Counted from the first letter of the stretch, positions 9,320-17,266 are shown. The stretch is 27,113 nucleotides of DNA from Flavobacterium psychrophilum (GCA_003243255.1 QFQM01000047.1:1-27113); one strand, 5' to 3'. Translations and numbers: made by a program. Notes: generated from the letters alone by a model not told the origin.

Positions 9320-10363
9320 ATGAAAGATTTCATTATCGTCGGGGAAGGAATTGCAGGAATTAGCTTTGCTGAAACCGCTCTGCTCAGTAATAAAACATTT
9401 ACGGTTATCAGTGATAAATCACAGAACTCATCTTACGTAGCTGCCGGATTATATAATCCGGTTATATTAAAACGCTTCAGCCTCCCTCAGGATGCTGCTG
9501 TACATTTGGAGTACATGGGGCCTTTTTATGAAAGAATCGAAAATCGGCTTGGCGTAAAGTTTGATATAAGCCTCCCTGTTTTAAGGAAGTTTGCTTCTGT
9601 GGAGGAACAGAATAATTGGTTTCAGGCGGCGGACAAACCGGCTCTTGAACCGTTTCTTTCTCCTGAAGTTCTGCACACGGATTATCCGGGATTACCGGCA
9701 GAGTTTGGTTTTGGTAAAGTAATGCATACAGGTTATGTAGATACGGATACTTTGCTGGACACCTATCACGATTTTCTTAGTGCAAACGGATGGTTAATGC
9801 AGGAAACATTTGAACATGATGCATTGCAGGTGCATGATGATCATGTTAGTTATAAGGGCATAGATGCCCGCGATATAGTATTTGCTGAAGGCTTTGGTAT
9901 TCATGCTAATCCTTATTTTAAGCATTTGCCGTTAGACGGAACCAAAGGTGAGTTGCTTCTTATAAAAGCACCGGATCTTAAGCTTGATGTAGCCGTTAAT
10001 GCGAGCGTATTTATATTGCCGATGGGTAACAATCTATTTAAGGTGGGAGCGACTTATGAATGGTATGATAAAACGTCAACTCCTACTCAGGCAGGTAAAG
10101 ACGAGCTTGTAGAAAGGCTGAATGAACTGATTAATTGTGACTATGAAATTATTGAACATTTAGCGGGTATACGTCCTACTGTAAAAGACAGGAAACCACT
10201 AATAGGTACGCATCCGCAATACAAAAGGGTTCATTTACTGAATGGTTTGGGTACGCGTGGGGTTATGCTCGGGCCTTCAATGGCTAAAGAACTTTACGAA
10301 TCTATTGTTTCAGGCAATCCTGTCAGGAGAGAAGTCGGGATTCAGAGATTTAAGAATCTTTAA
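9320..10363 (+). CDS. FAD-dependent oxidoreductase (DAO family)
   Basis: This 347-residue protein belongs to the D-amino-acid-oxidase-like flavoproteins, which typically oxidise amines or amino acids. The N-terminus carries the Rossmann dinucleotide motif in DFIIVGEGIAGISFAE (residues 3-18, GxGxxG form), followed by an acidic position at the end of beta-2 (VISDK). The C-terminus has the second FAD-contacting region, HLLNGLGTRGVMLGPSMAKEL (about 311-331). The substrate cannot be read from the sequence; ThiO-like glycine oxidase and other amine oxidases share this fold. It starts 12 nt after the gldN terminator and I see no clear promoter in the gap, so it may depend on readthrough or on a promoter inside the terminator region. 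Its last 14 nt overlap the convergent DUF983 gene. Confidence 0.8.
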   Translation: MKDFIIVGEGIAGISFAETALLSNKTFTVISDKSQNSSYVAAGLYNPVILKRFSLPQDAAVHLEYMGPFYERIENRLGVKFDISLPVLRKFASVEEQNNWFQAADKPALEPFLSPEVLHTDYPGLPAEFGFGKVMHTGYVDTDTLLDTYHDFLSANGWLMQETFEHDALQVHDDHVSYKGIDARDIVFAEGFGIHANPYFKHLPLDGTKGELLLIKAPDLKLDVAVNASVFILPMGNNLFKVGATYEWYDKTSTPTQAGKDELVERLNELINCDYEIIEHLAGIRPTVKDRKPLIGTHPQYKRVHLLNGLGTRGVMLGPSMAKELYESIVSGNPVRREVGIQRFKNL

Positions 10364-10748
10364 ATCTTTTCCAGTCCTTATCATAGCTTACAAAAAAGTT
10401 TATCCAGATGTTTCGGGATATCCTCATTATCCACGGCATAAGAATTATAAGGCCAGCAACAATACTGATGAATGCGGTTTTAAGGTTAGTGCCAATAAAT
10501 GAGAAACAAATAATAAAGATGGCAATGCTGATAGCAACACCAAGGCCATAACTTACATACATGGCGCCAAAGTAAAATGAAGGCTCAATTTTGTAAGGCT
10601 GCCCGCAATGGCTGCATCGCTCATGCATTTTATATATTTTTGCCAGTTTGAAGGGGTTTTTATCAATATACATACTTTCTTCGTGGCATCGGGGACAGGT
10701 TCCTGTTAAAATGCTATATAGTTTGGATCCTTTTTTTAACATTTGCAA
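10350..10748 (-). CDS. DUF983 family membrane protein
   Basis: This 132-residue protein has two CxxC knuckles near the N-terminus: TCPRCHEESM (about 17-26) and ERCSHCGQPY (about 43-52). They are separated by a short basic segment and probably form a zinc ribbon. Two membrane helices follow (about 59-87 and 92-108). This is the layout of DUF983, a family of unknown function common in Bacteroidota and Alphaproteobacteria. The 3' end overlaps the 3' end of the convergent oxidoreductase gene by 14 nt. The start is 46 nt from the divergent ABC-F gene. Confidence 0.8.
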   Translation of the reverse strand: MQMLKKGSKLYSILTGTCPRCHEESMYIDKNPFKLAKIYKMHERCSHCGQPYKIEPSFYFGAMYVSYGLGVAISIAIFIICFSFIGTNLKTAFISIVAGLIILMPWIMRISRNIWINFFVSYDKDWKRFKDS

Positions 10749-10764
10749 AAAATTTGTTGTTACA

Positions 10765-10772
10765 CAAATTTA
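10765..10772 (-). promoter_or_regulatory. Promoter -7 element for the DUF983 gene
   Basis: On the minus strand the sequence reads TAAATTTG, a full match to TAnnTTTG, 16 nt upstream of the DUF983 start. No TTG is found at the usual distance, so the -33 part is missing or degenerate. Confidence 0.4.
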
Positions 10773-10794
10773 CGATTAATAAGATATAAGAATA

Positions 10795-12708
10795 ATGCTT
10801 AACATACATAATTTATCAGTTTCTTTCGGAGGGACATATTTGTTTGAGGAAGTTACTTTCAGGCTTGGTGCCGGAGACAGGGTTGGCCTTGTTGGAAAGA
10901 ATGGTGCAGGAAAATCGACCATGCTGAAAATACTTTCAGGTGAACAGCAATATGACTCGGGTGTGATTGCTACTGAAAAAGAGATTAAGATCGGTTTCCT
11001 TAAACAGGATATTGATTTCGTTAAAGGGCGTACTGTTCTTGAAGAAGCATATCAGGCTTTCGTAGAAATCAAGAAGGCAGAAGAAAAGATCGACAAGATC
11101 AATCATCAGCTGGCTACCCGTACCGATTATGAAAGTGCCGAATACTCTCAGCTGATTGAAGATTTGAGCGATGTAACGCATCACTATGAGATTCTTGGCG
11201 GATATAATTATGTTGGCGATACTGAGAAAATATTATTAGGACTTGGTTTTAAGCGCGAAGATTTTGATAAAGCAACCGATACCTTTTCAGGAGGATGGCG
11301 TATGCGTATCGAATTGGCAAAATTGCTGCTTCAGTATAATGATGTACTGCTTCTGGATGAGCCTACCAACCACCTTGATATCGAGAGTATCATCTGGTTG
11401 GAGTCTTTCTTAAGGACCTATCCGGGGGTAGTGGTTATCGTATCGCACGATAAGATGTTCCTGGATAATGTTACCAACCGAACTATAGAGATATCGTTAG
11501 GTAAGGCCTACGATTTTAGTAAGCCATATTCGCAATACCTTGAATTAAGACAGGAACTTAGAGAGAAACAGCTTGCAACACAAAAGAATCAGGAAAAGAA
11601 AATCGAGCAGACTGAAAAGCTGATTGAGAAATTCAGGGCAAAGGCTTCTAAGGCTTCAATGGCGCAATCGCTTATCAAAAAACTTGATAAGGTAGAACGT
11701 ATAGAAGTTGATGAAGATGATAACTCGGTAATGAATATATCATTCCCGGTTTCAATTACACCGGGTCGTGTGGTTGTTGAAGCCGAACATGTCACGAAAA
11801 AATACGGGGAGAAAACCATCCTTAAAGATATTGACCTTCTTGTTGAACGCGGTAGCAAGATTGCTTTTGTGGGACAGAATGGCCAGGGAAAATCTACACT
11901 GATCAAAGCGATTACTAAAGATATCGATTATCAGGGTGTAATTAAGCTGGGTCACAATGTACAGTTAGGTTATTTTGCCCAGAATCAGGCCGAATATCTT
12001 GATGGCGAAATTACGCTTCTTGAAACGATGGAAAATGCTGCTACTGATACCAATCGCTCGAAAGTGCGCGATATGCTGGGTGCTTTTCTTTTTAGGGGCG
12101 ATGATGTAGAGAAAAAGGTAAAAGTGCTTTCTGGAGGTGAAAGAAACCGTCTGGCGCTTTGTAAACTGCTTCTTCAGCCGATCAACGTACTTGTAATGGA
12201 TGAGCCTACGAACCACCTTGATATTAAATCAAAGAACGTTTTAAAAGCTGCACTACAGAAGTTTGAAGGTACGTTGTTGCTTGTGTCTCACGACAGGGAT
12301 TTTCTTCAGGGTATGAGTAATATCGTTTACGAATTCAAAGACCAGAAGATAAGGGAATATCTTGGAGACATTAATTTCTATCTTGAGCAGCGCAATATGC
12401 AGAATATGCGTGAGGTTGAGAAAAGAGATGTAGTTGTAAAAGAAAAAGAGAAGGAAGCTCCAAAGAAACAGGTTTCCTACGAGGATCAGAAAAAAAATAA
12501 AACCCTGCAAAACAGGTTAAGTAAAATTGAAAGCCAGATTGCTGAAGTGGAAAAGCAAATTCAGCATGATGATAAACTTTTAGCCGGAGATTATGAAAAG
12601 CTTATGGCTGATGCCGCTTTCTTTACGGCTTATGAGAATAAGAAAAAGGAACTTGACAAACTTATGAAAGACTGGGAACAGGTTCAGGAAGATATAGAGA
12701 ACGCATAA
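10795..12708 (+). CDS. ABC-F family ATP-binding protein
   Basis: This 637-residue protein has two ABC ATPase domains and no membrane segments, the ABC-F layout of soluble factors that act at the ribosomal E site to relieve stalled translation. The first P-loop is GKNGAGKST (34-42), with signature FSGGWRMR and Walker B LLLDEPTNHLD. The second P-loop is GQNGQGKST (360-368), with signature LSGGERNR and Walker B VMDEPTNHLD. A charged linker rich in Lys and Gln (about 250-310) joins the domains. A C-terminal coiled coil (about 570-637, Lys/Glu-rich heptads) resembles the Uup-type tail that binds nucleic acid. Uup/YheS-like is my best guess for the subgroup. A known antibiotic-resistance subtype is not indicated. 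Confidence 0.93.
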   Translation: MLNIHNLSVSFGGTYLFEEVTFRLGAGDRVGLVGKNGAGKSTMLKILSGEQQYDSGVIATEKEIKIGFLKQDIDFVKGRTVLEEAYQAFVEIKKAEEKIDKINHQLATRTDYESAEYSQLIEDLSDVTHHYEILGGYNYVGDTEKILLGLGFKREDFDKATDTFSGGWRMRIELAKLLLQYNDVLLLDEPTNHLDIESIIWLESFLRTYPGVVVIVSHDKMFLDNVTNRTIEISLGKAYDFSKPYSQYLELRQELREKQLATQKNQEKKIEQTEKLIEKFRAKASKASMAQSLIKKLDKVERIEVDEDDNSVMNISFPVSITPGRVVVEAEHVTKKYGEKTILKDIDLLVERGSKIAFVGQNGQGKSTLIKAITKDIDYQGVIKLGHNVQLGYFAQNQAEYLDGEITLLETMENAATDTNRSKVRDMLGAFLFRGDDVEKKVKVLSGGERNRLALCKLLLQPINVLVMDEPTNHLDIKSKNVLKAALQKFEGTLLLVSHDRDFLQGMSNIVYEFKDQKIREYLGDINFYLEQRNMQNMREVEKRDVVVKEKEKEAPKKQVSYEDQKKNKTLQNRLSKIESQIAEVEKQIQHDDKLLAGDYEKLMADAAFFTAYENKKKELDKLMKDWEQVQEDIENA

Positions 12709-12734
12709 AAAATCCCGCATCTGCGGGATTTTTT
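12706..12734. terminator. Bidirectional terminator between convergent genes
   Basis: AATCCCGCA (12711-12719) and TGCGGGATT (12722-12730) form a stem flanked by an A-run on the left and a T-run on the right, so it can work in both directions. The stop codons of the ABC-F gene and of the opposing lipoprotein gene lie within these flanking runs. Confidence 0.9.
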
Positions 12735-13038
12735 ATGGAGTTTTGATTTCAACTTCAGCTTTTTTCTTAGAAATGATTACGTTGTTCTTCGCTTCACCAT
12801 TCTTGTTTTGTACACTGATGCCATCATTACTTACGCTAACCGAAGTTCCGTCAGGATCTTCTTGTGTTTTCTCAACAGTAACATTAGTTGTAGTTGTTTT
12901 AGTCTGAGGTTCCGGTGCGGGTGGTGGAGCCGGGTCTTCTACTGGTGGTGGAGCCGGCGGTGGAACAGGTTCTTCTTTCTTTTTGCAGGATGCCATAAGC
13001 AGTATGGCAAGCCCTGACATAACAATTAACTTTTTCAT
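12733..13038 (-). CDS. Small Pro-rich lipoprotein, function unknown
   Basis: This 101-residue protein has a clear lipoprotein signal: MKKLIVMSGLAILLMASC with the lipobox Cys at residue 18. KKKEE follows, then a Pro-rich stretch (about 24-44) of PPPAPPP and DPAPPPAPEP type. The rest (45-101) is Thr/Val-rich and Lys/Glu-rich with no recognisable domain. The Pro-rich part is probably an extended spacer that holds the C-terminal segment away from the membrane. It is convergent with the ABC-F gene and shares its terminator. No family is recognised, and I do not assign a function. Confidence 0.75.
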   Translation of the reverse strand: MKKLIVMSGLAILLMASCKKKEEPVPPPAPPPVEDPAPPPAPEPQTKTTTTNVTVEKTQEDPDGTSVSVSNDGISVQNKNGEAKNNVIISKKKAEVEIKTP

Positions 13039-13113
13039 GGTCGTGAGTGTTACTAGGTTTATATGTTAAAATTACAGTTTTTGAAAATAGATAAATCTAT
13101 AAATAACTTAACT

Positions 13114-14088
13114 TTAAGATATTAACCCAATGCGTTTAGAATGTTCTATGGCTTCCTTGCTATCTTTAAAATAACAGGTTGCAACACCCATTGCTTCCAT
13201 GTTTTTAATTGCCCTTACGGCCTTTTCCTTTTTAATGTGTCCTGTTTGCCGTATGTAAACTGCCTTTACTGTAACGGGGAATATTTTGCATACATCCTCA
13301 TATAAAAACGGATCGTGCTGAGAATCATCGCCAAGCAGTGTATATTGCAGGTGAGGATAGAATTCCAGTATGTGTTTTATCTTGTCGAATTTATGTCCGT
13401 GATTTCCCCTGCCGGTTACCAAAAAATCCATGAGGCTTGTTTTTATGTCTTTCAGAAGCATAACGGCTCTGGGTAGCTGATGTTTTTCGGTAAACTTTAC
13501 AATGAACTTATACAGGTTCCATTCGCTGCTTGAGACATAAAAAAAAGCATTCTGTTCATCTTTCTTATTTCTGCCGGCTGTACTCAGTGCCTGGTAATGA
13601 GGTACTACATCCTGAAAAATCTTTCGGTCATTTACATTTCTGAAAAGAAGGATGTATATCTTTTTAAAAAGATTCCGGGTATGTGAAACCAAAAAGGTGT
13701 CATCAATATCAGATATGAATCCGAGATTGCCTTCATGTGGCCTTATAAAGCTTCCTTTTTCGATAATCTCTTCTCCTTCGTGATAAGTACTCACATAATA
13801 ATCCATCCAGCCATGTCCGGCTCTTTCTTTTTCTTTTAGTGGGATGCAAAACTTGAAGTAACCATCGTCCAGTGCTTTGGTGTGTATTTTTATTCCGTTG
13901 TGTTCCAGGTAAACGTCGGCATTCGCAATGGTTTTTATCCGGAATACTTTCAGGACTGATTTAGCATTTTTGAAACGTTTCTTCTCAAATTCATAATTTC
14001 CAGCAGCAGATGTCCTTACAACATGGCCAAAAACAATAAGCTCTTCTTCGTTAGCATAACCTCGATATAGTTTTAGGATGGGCTTCAT
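13114..14088 (-). CDS. App1-type phosphatase (DUF2183)
   Basis: This 324-residue protein has the HAD-like catalytic signature FISDIDDTFLVSHT, with DxDDT at residues 127-131, matching the catalytic domain of yeast App1 (Mg-dependent phosphatidate phosphatase; DUF2183). A second motif, LLGDDSQHDPFLYEDV (about 250-265), is the distal acidic motif of the same family. The N-terminal 120 residues are beta-rich (YRGYANEEELIVFGHVV) and typical of bacterial members. No signal peptide or membrane helix is seen, so the protein is probably cytoplasmic. The family suggests dephosphorylation of phosphatidate to diacylglycerol. It is divergent, with a 66-nt gap, from a lipid-kinase gene that would catalyse the reverse reaction. 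Confidence 0.85.
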   Translation of the reverse strand: MKPILKLYRGYANEEELIVFGHVVRTSAAGNYEFEKKRFKNAKSVLKVFRIKTIANADVYLEHNGIKIHTKALDDGYFKFCIPLKEKERAGHGWMDYYVSTYHEGEEIIEKGSFIRPHEGNLGFISDIDDTFLVSHTRNLFKKIYILLFRNVNDRKIFQDVVPHYQALSTAGRNKKDEQNAFFYVSSSEWNLYKFIVKFTEKHQLPRAVMLLKDIKTSLMDFLVTGRGNHGHKFDKIKHILEFYPHLQYTLLGDDSQHDPFLYEDVCKIFPVTVKAVYIRQTGHIKKEKAVRAIKNMEAMGVATCYFKDSKEAIEHSKRIGLIS

Positions 14089-14097
14089 GAAATTTTA

Positions 14098-14105
14098 TAA
14101 ATTTG
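14098..14105 (+). promoter_or_regulatory. Promoter -7 element for the lipid kinase gene
   Basis: TAAATTTG fully matches TAnnTTTG and lies 49 nt before the kinase ATG, in the 66-nt gap between divergent genes. There is no well-placed TTG upstream. A short palindrome, CTAAATTTAG (14132-14141), lies in the predicted leader. Confidence 0.4.
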
Positions 14106-14154
14106 ATAAGAGTTTGGATATTTCAATTTATCTAAATTTAGTGAAAAAAGTAAG

Positions 14155-15033
14155 ATGGCTCCCTTAAAGAAATGTTTATTGGTTGTTAATCCCATATCAG
14201 GCGGAAATGATAAGGGCGAATTGGTTGATGTTGTTACGGAATATGCCCGCGATAAAAATATAGAGCTGATCTTGTTTGAAACTACAGGTAATGATGATGA
14301 AAAGTCTATTCATCAGCTTTATAAAGAACATAAGCCGGAGCGTATACTGGTGGCCGGTGGTGACGGTACGATTAAAATAGTAGCAGAAGCGGTTGAAAAA
14401 CACGATGTTGTTATTGGCGTATTGCCTGCCGGATCGGCAAATGGATTGTCTGTTGACCTGAAATTGTCTGTTGACCTTAAAGAGAATCTTGATATCGCTT
14501 TTGGTGATTCTGTTATGGAAATGGATATGGTTTCCATCAACGGCAAAAAGAGCCTTCACTTAAGTGATATTGGGGCCAATGCCGAACTCATACGTAATTA
14601 TGAGAACAGTAACATAAGAGGGAAATTAGGTTACGGATTACAGGCTATAAATACCCTCACTGAACTTGATGATCCTTTTGAGGTTACGATTAAGGCCAAT
14701 AATGTGACGCTTACAACCGAAGCCAGGATGGTTGTAATTGCCAATACCCAAAAATATGGAACCGGAGTTACCATTAATCCTGTCGGGGTGATGGATGATG
14801 GTAAATTCGAGATTGTTATACTAAAGAGCCTGAATATATTTCTTATCGGAAAGATACTCACAGGTAATATGCCGGTTGATGCTAATGAAGATGTCGAGAT
14901 AATTTCGACGGACGAGGCTCTTGTGACCACGAACAGGCCTGTTAGCTTTCAGATAGATGGTGAATACTGCGGTGAAGAGGAACGACTCGAAATCAGGATA
15001 CTGCACCGACAGATGCTCGTAGCAGTTCCGTAA
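14155..15033 (+). CDS. Diacylglycerol/lipid kinase family protein (DAGK_cat, YegS/BmrU-like)
   Basis: This 292-residue protein opens with KCLLVVNPISGGNDKGE, where NPxSG is the family start motif, and has the nucleotide-binding motif VAGGDGTIKIVAEA (about 63-76) and LPAGSANGLSVDL (about 95-107). The C-terminal beta-sandwich includes GTGVTINPVGVMDDGKFEIVI and FQIDGEY. This is the DAGK_cat / YegS C-terminal arrangement of soluble lipid kinases, which phosphorylate diacylglycerol, sphingoid bases or similar lipids using ATP. The substrate is not certain; in Bacteroidota, sphingoid bases or phosphatidylglycerol are also possible. The stop codon abuts that of the convergent acyltransferase gene with no space. 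An 18-nt tandem repeat encodes LSVDLK twice (14445-14480). Confidence 0.88.
   Translation: MAPLKKCLLVVNPISGGNDKGELVDVVTEYARDKNIELILFETTGNDDEKSIHQLYKEHKPERILVAGGDGTIKIVAEAVEKHDVVIGVLPAGSANGLSVDLKLSVDLKENLDIAFGDSVMEMDMVSINGKKSLHLSDIGANAELIRNYENSNIRGKLGYGLQAINTLTELDDPFEVTIKANNVTLTTEARMVVIANTQKYGTGVTINPVGVMDDGKFEIVILKSLNIFLIGKILTGNMPVDANEDVEIISTDEALVTTNRPVSFQIDGEYCGEEERLEIRILHRQMLVAVP
14445..14480 (+). repeat. 18-bp tandem repeat inside the lipid kinase gene
   Basis: Two adjacent 18-nt copies differ at one base (CTGAA versus CTTAA near the end). They are in frame and encode LSVDLK twice after the GSANG motif. Confidence 0.8.
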
Positions 15034-16176
15034 CTATTTGAAAGGGTTACGCTCTTTCCATTCAACTTTTGGGTCGAAATAAGGGAATAGTTTTGACATG
15101 AAAAGATTGATAAAGGGGTTGGTGTGCTTAATGATGCCGTAAACCTTTTCTGTCCTGGCACCTACTGAACTTTTGATTTCCATTGCTGAGCGCGCAAATA
15201 CAACATGTTTGAACTGCTTTTTTATGGCATAGCTCACCATGTCGTAAAGCATATTAAGATACAACATCTTTTCTTTCTGGATCTTGTCGTCATAACCTAA
15301 AAAGTAGGTGTCCATGTCACAGCCATTACGGATAAGCGTACTAAAGCCCACAAGTTCGTTATTTATAAAGTAGCCGTAAAAGAAGAAGTTTTCCTGTAAC
15401 TGCTGCTTAAAAAACTCAAAATGGTTTTCGGGTAAATGAAAGGTATTAAAAGAAGCATTTTTGGCAACCGTCATGTACAGGTCGTGAATCCTCTTTTCCT
15501 GCGTTTTTATTTCGTTTTGGGTAAGTTTCCTTTTTTCAACGCCTTCAGCTTTTTTGCGGGCACGGTTGTATTGGGTGCGGTATTTGGTGTTCAGGTCAGA
15601 TAGATAATCATCGATAGATGTCCATGATTCTTTAATGTCAAATATCATGTTGGGCTGCGTGCAAAACTGATAATAGCCTTTAAATCCTGCTGATTTAAAA
15701 TCAGGAAGCTCATTGTTGTTGAAATCTTTTATTGCCAGCAGATTGATATGGATGCATTTTTTTCTGTACTCACGTTTCATTTGTTTCAGGACCTTAAGCA
15801 TTAATTGCAAAGCCTCAGATTCGGTGATCTCATCGTTTAGCAGATAAGCGTTCTGTCCTGTAAGCATATTGTTCCCTATAACAAGTATATGTGATGAAAA
15901 TTTTCTGAAAACGTAGTCCTTGAGACAGAATCCCTTTTTTTCTTCGACAAAAGTATTGATGTCCCAAAGATTAATATACTGTCCTAAAGCAATTCCGCAT
16001 AGTTTATTCTCTTTAAAAAGCCCAATGAAATGACATTCCATATTTTCAGGAGCTGCTTTTTCAAGGATTGAAAGATAGGCGGAAGAAAGAAATATATTCT
16101 TTTCGGAAATAGTATCCCAGTCTTCAGGCAGGGCTGCTGAAGCTGAATATATACGAAATGATAAGTCTGGTTTCAA
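15034..16176 (-). CDS. GNAT-fold acyltransferase, BioF2/FemAB-like
   Basis: This 380-residue protein resembles the large two-lobed GNAT proteins of the Acetyltransf_6 / FemAB-like type. The C-terminal half has the pattern of that domain: a basic helix (about 193-225, YRTQYNRARKKAEGVEKRKL), a substrate strand (FFFYGYFINNELVGFSTLIRNG, about 277-298), DTYFLGYD, and a helix around LYLNMLYDMVSYAIKKQFKHVVFARS. Such enzymes transfer acyl or aminoacyl groups; the substrate is unknown here. No signal peptide is seen. The gene is convergent with the lipid kinase, and the two stop codons touch (15031-15033 and 15034-15036). TATATTTG at 16219-16212 on the minus strand, about 36 nt upstream of the start, is a possible -7 element. 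Confidence 0.65.
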   Translation of the reverse strand: MKPDLSFRIYSASAALPEDWDTISEKNIFLSSAYLSILEKAAPENMECHFIGLFKENKLCGIALGQYINLWDINTFVEEKKGFCLKDYVFRKFSSHILVIGNNMLTGQNAYLLNDEITESEALQLMLKVLKQMKREYRKKCIHINLLAIKDFNNNELPDFKSAGFKGYYQFCTQPNMIFDIKESWTSIDDYLSDLNTKYRTQYNRARKKAEGVEKRKLTQNEIKTQEKRIHDLYMTVAKNASFNTFHLPENHFEFFKQQLQENFFFYGYFINNELVGFSTLIRNGCDMDTYFLGYDDKIQKEKMLYLNMLYDMVSYAIKKQFKHVVFARSAMEIKSSVGARTEKVYGIIKHTNPFINLFMSKLFPYFDPKVEWKERNPFK

Positions 16177-16300
16177 TGAGATAATGTTGGTACTGCTTTA
16201 CAAACGCGCAGCAAATATACAGATGACGAGCGGTATGTTGTTTTGTTACAAAGTTCTGTTTACTTTGTTCTGAAGTCCTGTTGGCAAAATCATAAAAAGA

Positions 16301-16324
16301 ATAAATCTCCCGAAGGAGATTTAT
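16301..16324 (-). terminator. Terminator of the DUF1761 gene with UUCG loop
   Basis: ATAAATCTCC (16301-16310) and GGAGATTTAT (16315-16324) form a perfect 10-bp stem. On the minus strand the loop reads TTCG closed by C and G, an exceptionally stable tetraloop. T-rich sequence (TTCTTTTTATG) follows in that direction. It lies 12 nt after the DUF1761 stop. Confidence 0.8.
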
Positions 16325-16335
16325 CGTGAAATTAT

Positions 16336-16827
16336 TTAGTTTTCCCAGGCGCAGATAATACCTCCCATAATGGTAAAGCATACGATGAAATAGCCACCAT
16401 TGATAAGGATGTACTTCCAGCTTTTTCTTTCAAAAAGGGAATTGATACCTACTAATGGCAATGCAAGAAAAAGTCCTGTCATAAATCCGTGAAGTGCACC
16501 ATGTTTGAAGGTTCTGTACGCCGTACCATAATCAGCCATAAAAGCTCCATACGAAGCCTTTACGCTTGCAGCTGTAGGATCACCGCCAATCATTCCTGAT
16601 GCTCCCCATTGATGGATAACCAGAAACTGAAGGATAAAAGCGATCATAAAAGAGAAAAGGATGGTAAGTCCGAATACTTTAAACATATTGGCACCTTTCG
16701 CTTTTTCTTCGGTCATTCCGGTTTCATTCATCCAGATCGTTCCGAAAACTTTAGGGTTATACCAAATAAAGCCTACGGGCAATGTTGATAATGCGGCTAC
16801 AAGAATAGCCAGAAAGTTGATTTGCAT
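16336..16827 (-). CDS. DUF1761 family membrane protein
   Basis: This 163-residue integral membrane protein has about four hydrophobic helices (around 5-25, 48-70, 112-130 and 138-160). The N-terminal stretch LAILVAALSTLPVGFIWYNP followed by FGTIWMNETGMTEEKA is the hallmark of DUF1761, a family of unknown function. The middle region (about 76-108) is soluble, and the Gly/His-rich segment KHGALHGFMTGLFLALPLVGI introduces the third helix. It stands alone on the minus strand with its own -7 element and terminator, so it is probably transcribed singly. Confidence 0.82.
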   Translation of the reverse strand: MQINFLAILVAALSTLPVGFIWYNPKVFGTIWMNETGMTEEKAKGANMFKVFGLTILFSFMIAFILQFLVIHQWGASGMIGGDPTAASVKASYGAFMADYGTAYRTFKHGALHGFMTGLFLALPLVGINSLFERKSWKYILINGGYFIVCFTIMGGIICAWEN

Positions 16828-16855
16828 AGTTGTTTTGTTTTAGTGTTTGGTATAA

Positions 16856-16863
16856 CAAATTTA
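16856..16863 (-). promoter_or_regulatory. Promoter -7 element for the DUF1761 gene
   Basis: The minus strand reads TAAATTTG, a full TAnnTTTG match, 28 nt upstream of the DUF1761 start. A TTG occurs 15 nt further upstream (16881-16879), slightly closer than the usual 17-23 nt. Confidence 0.5.
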
Positions 16864-16899
16864 TATTTTTTTGTGAACCAATATCTAAAAAATGAATAA

Positions 16900-17238
16900 T
16901 TACTTCTTTTTACCGGTGAATTTTGTAAAATTCCAAAAAGGCCTTCGTTTCAGGTAATTAAGGTTAGCATCGTTGCTATAGGCTTCACGTTCAAAGCTTA
17001 TGTTTTGATAGGCTTCTTTTTTATCCTTGTACACAATCAGCCGGATAAGGTATTCGGAAACATACCATATATAAAAAGGAATTATAAGCATTTCTGCCTG
17101 TTGGCGAAGATGAATCCGTTCGTGATTAATGAGTTTATGGTTGTCCTTCATCCTTTTGTCACGTAAAATGATAAAAGGGAATAACGCCATGCCGGCATAT
17201 CCTTTAGGGATTAAATATTTAGATGCAATTACTATCAT
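16900..17238 (-). CDS. Mini HExxH protein, membrane-associated, unknown
   Basis: This 112-residue protein of unknown function has HERIH (residues 39-43), an exact HExxH zinc-metalloprotease signature, within INHERIHLRQQAEM. A possible third ligand is E85 in FEREAYSND (82-90), which resembles the downstream Glu motif of gluzincins such as M48 and M56. Hydrophobic segments flank the motif: about 12-25 (GYAGMALFPFIILR) and 50-70 (MLIIPFYIWYVSEYLIRLIVY). The C-terminus is strongly basic. It is far shorter than typical membrane metalloproteases (more than 250 residues). I infer a minimal zinc-binding fold; activity is unproven. It is divergent from the DUF5522 gene, and the starts are only 28 nt apart. 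Confidence 0.6.
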   Translation of the reverse strand: MIVIASKYLIPKGYAGMALFPFIILRDKRMKDNHKLINHERIHLRQQAEMLIIPFYIWYVSEYLIRLIVYKDKKEAYQNISFEREAYSNDANLNYLKRRPFWNFTKFTGKKK

Positions 17239-17253
17239 TAAATGTAAAGTTCA

Positions 17254-17261
17254 TAAATTTG
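17254..17261 (+). promoter_or_regulatory. Promoter -7 element for the DUF5522 gene
   Basis: TAAATTTG is a full match to TAnnTTTG and ends only 5 nt before the ATG at 17267, so the transcript could start at or very close to the start codon. No -33 TTG is found at the usual distance. Confidence 0.35.
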
Positions 17262-17266
17262 CGCGT

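Noticed and set aside
16124..16381. 85-codon minus-strand reading frame between the GNAT and DUF1761 genes
   Set aside because: It overlaps both genes out of frame and runs through the DUF1761 terminator hairpin; its protein has no recognisable family.
16832..16850. A further GTTT heptad tract upstream of the DUF1761 gene
   Set aside because: The GTTT spacing is 5 and then 7 nt, so the period is not kept.
17129..17266. Longer start for the DUF5522 protein
   Set aside because: It would overlap the divergent HExxH gene antisense and adds residues not seen in the family.
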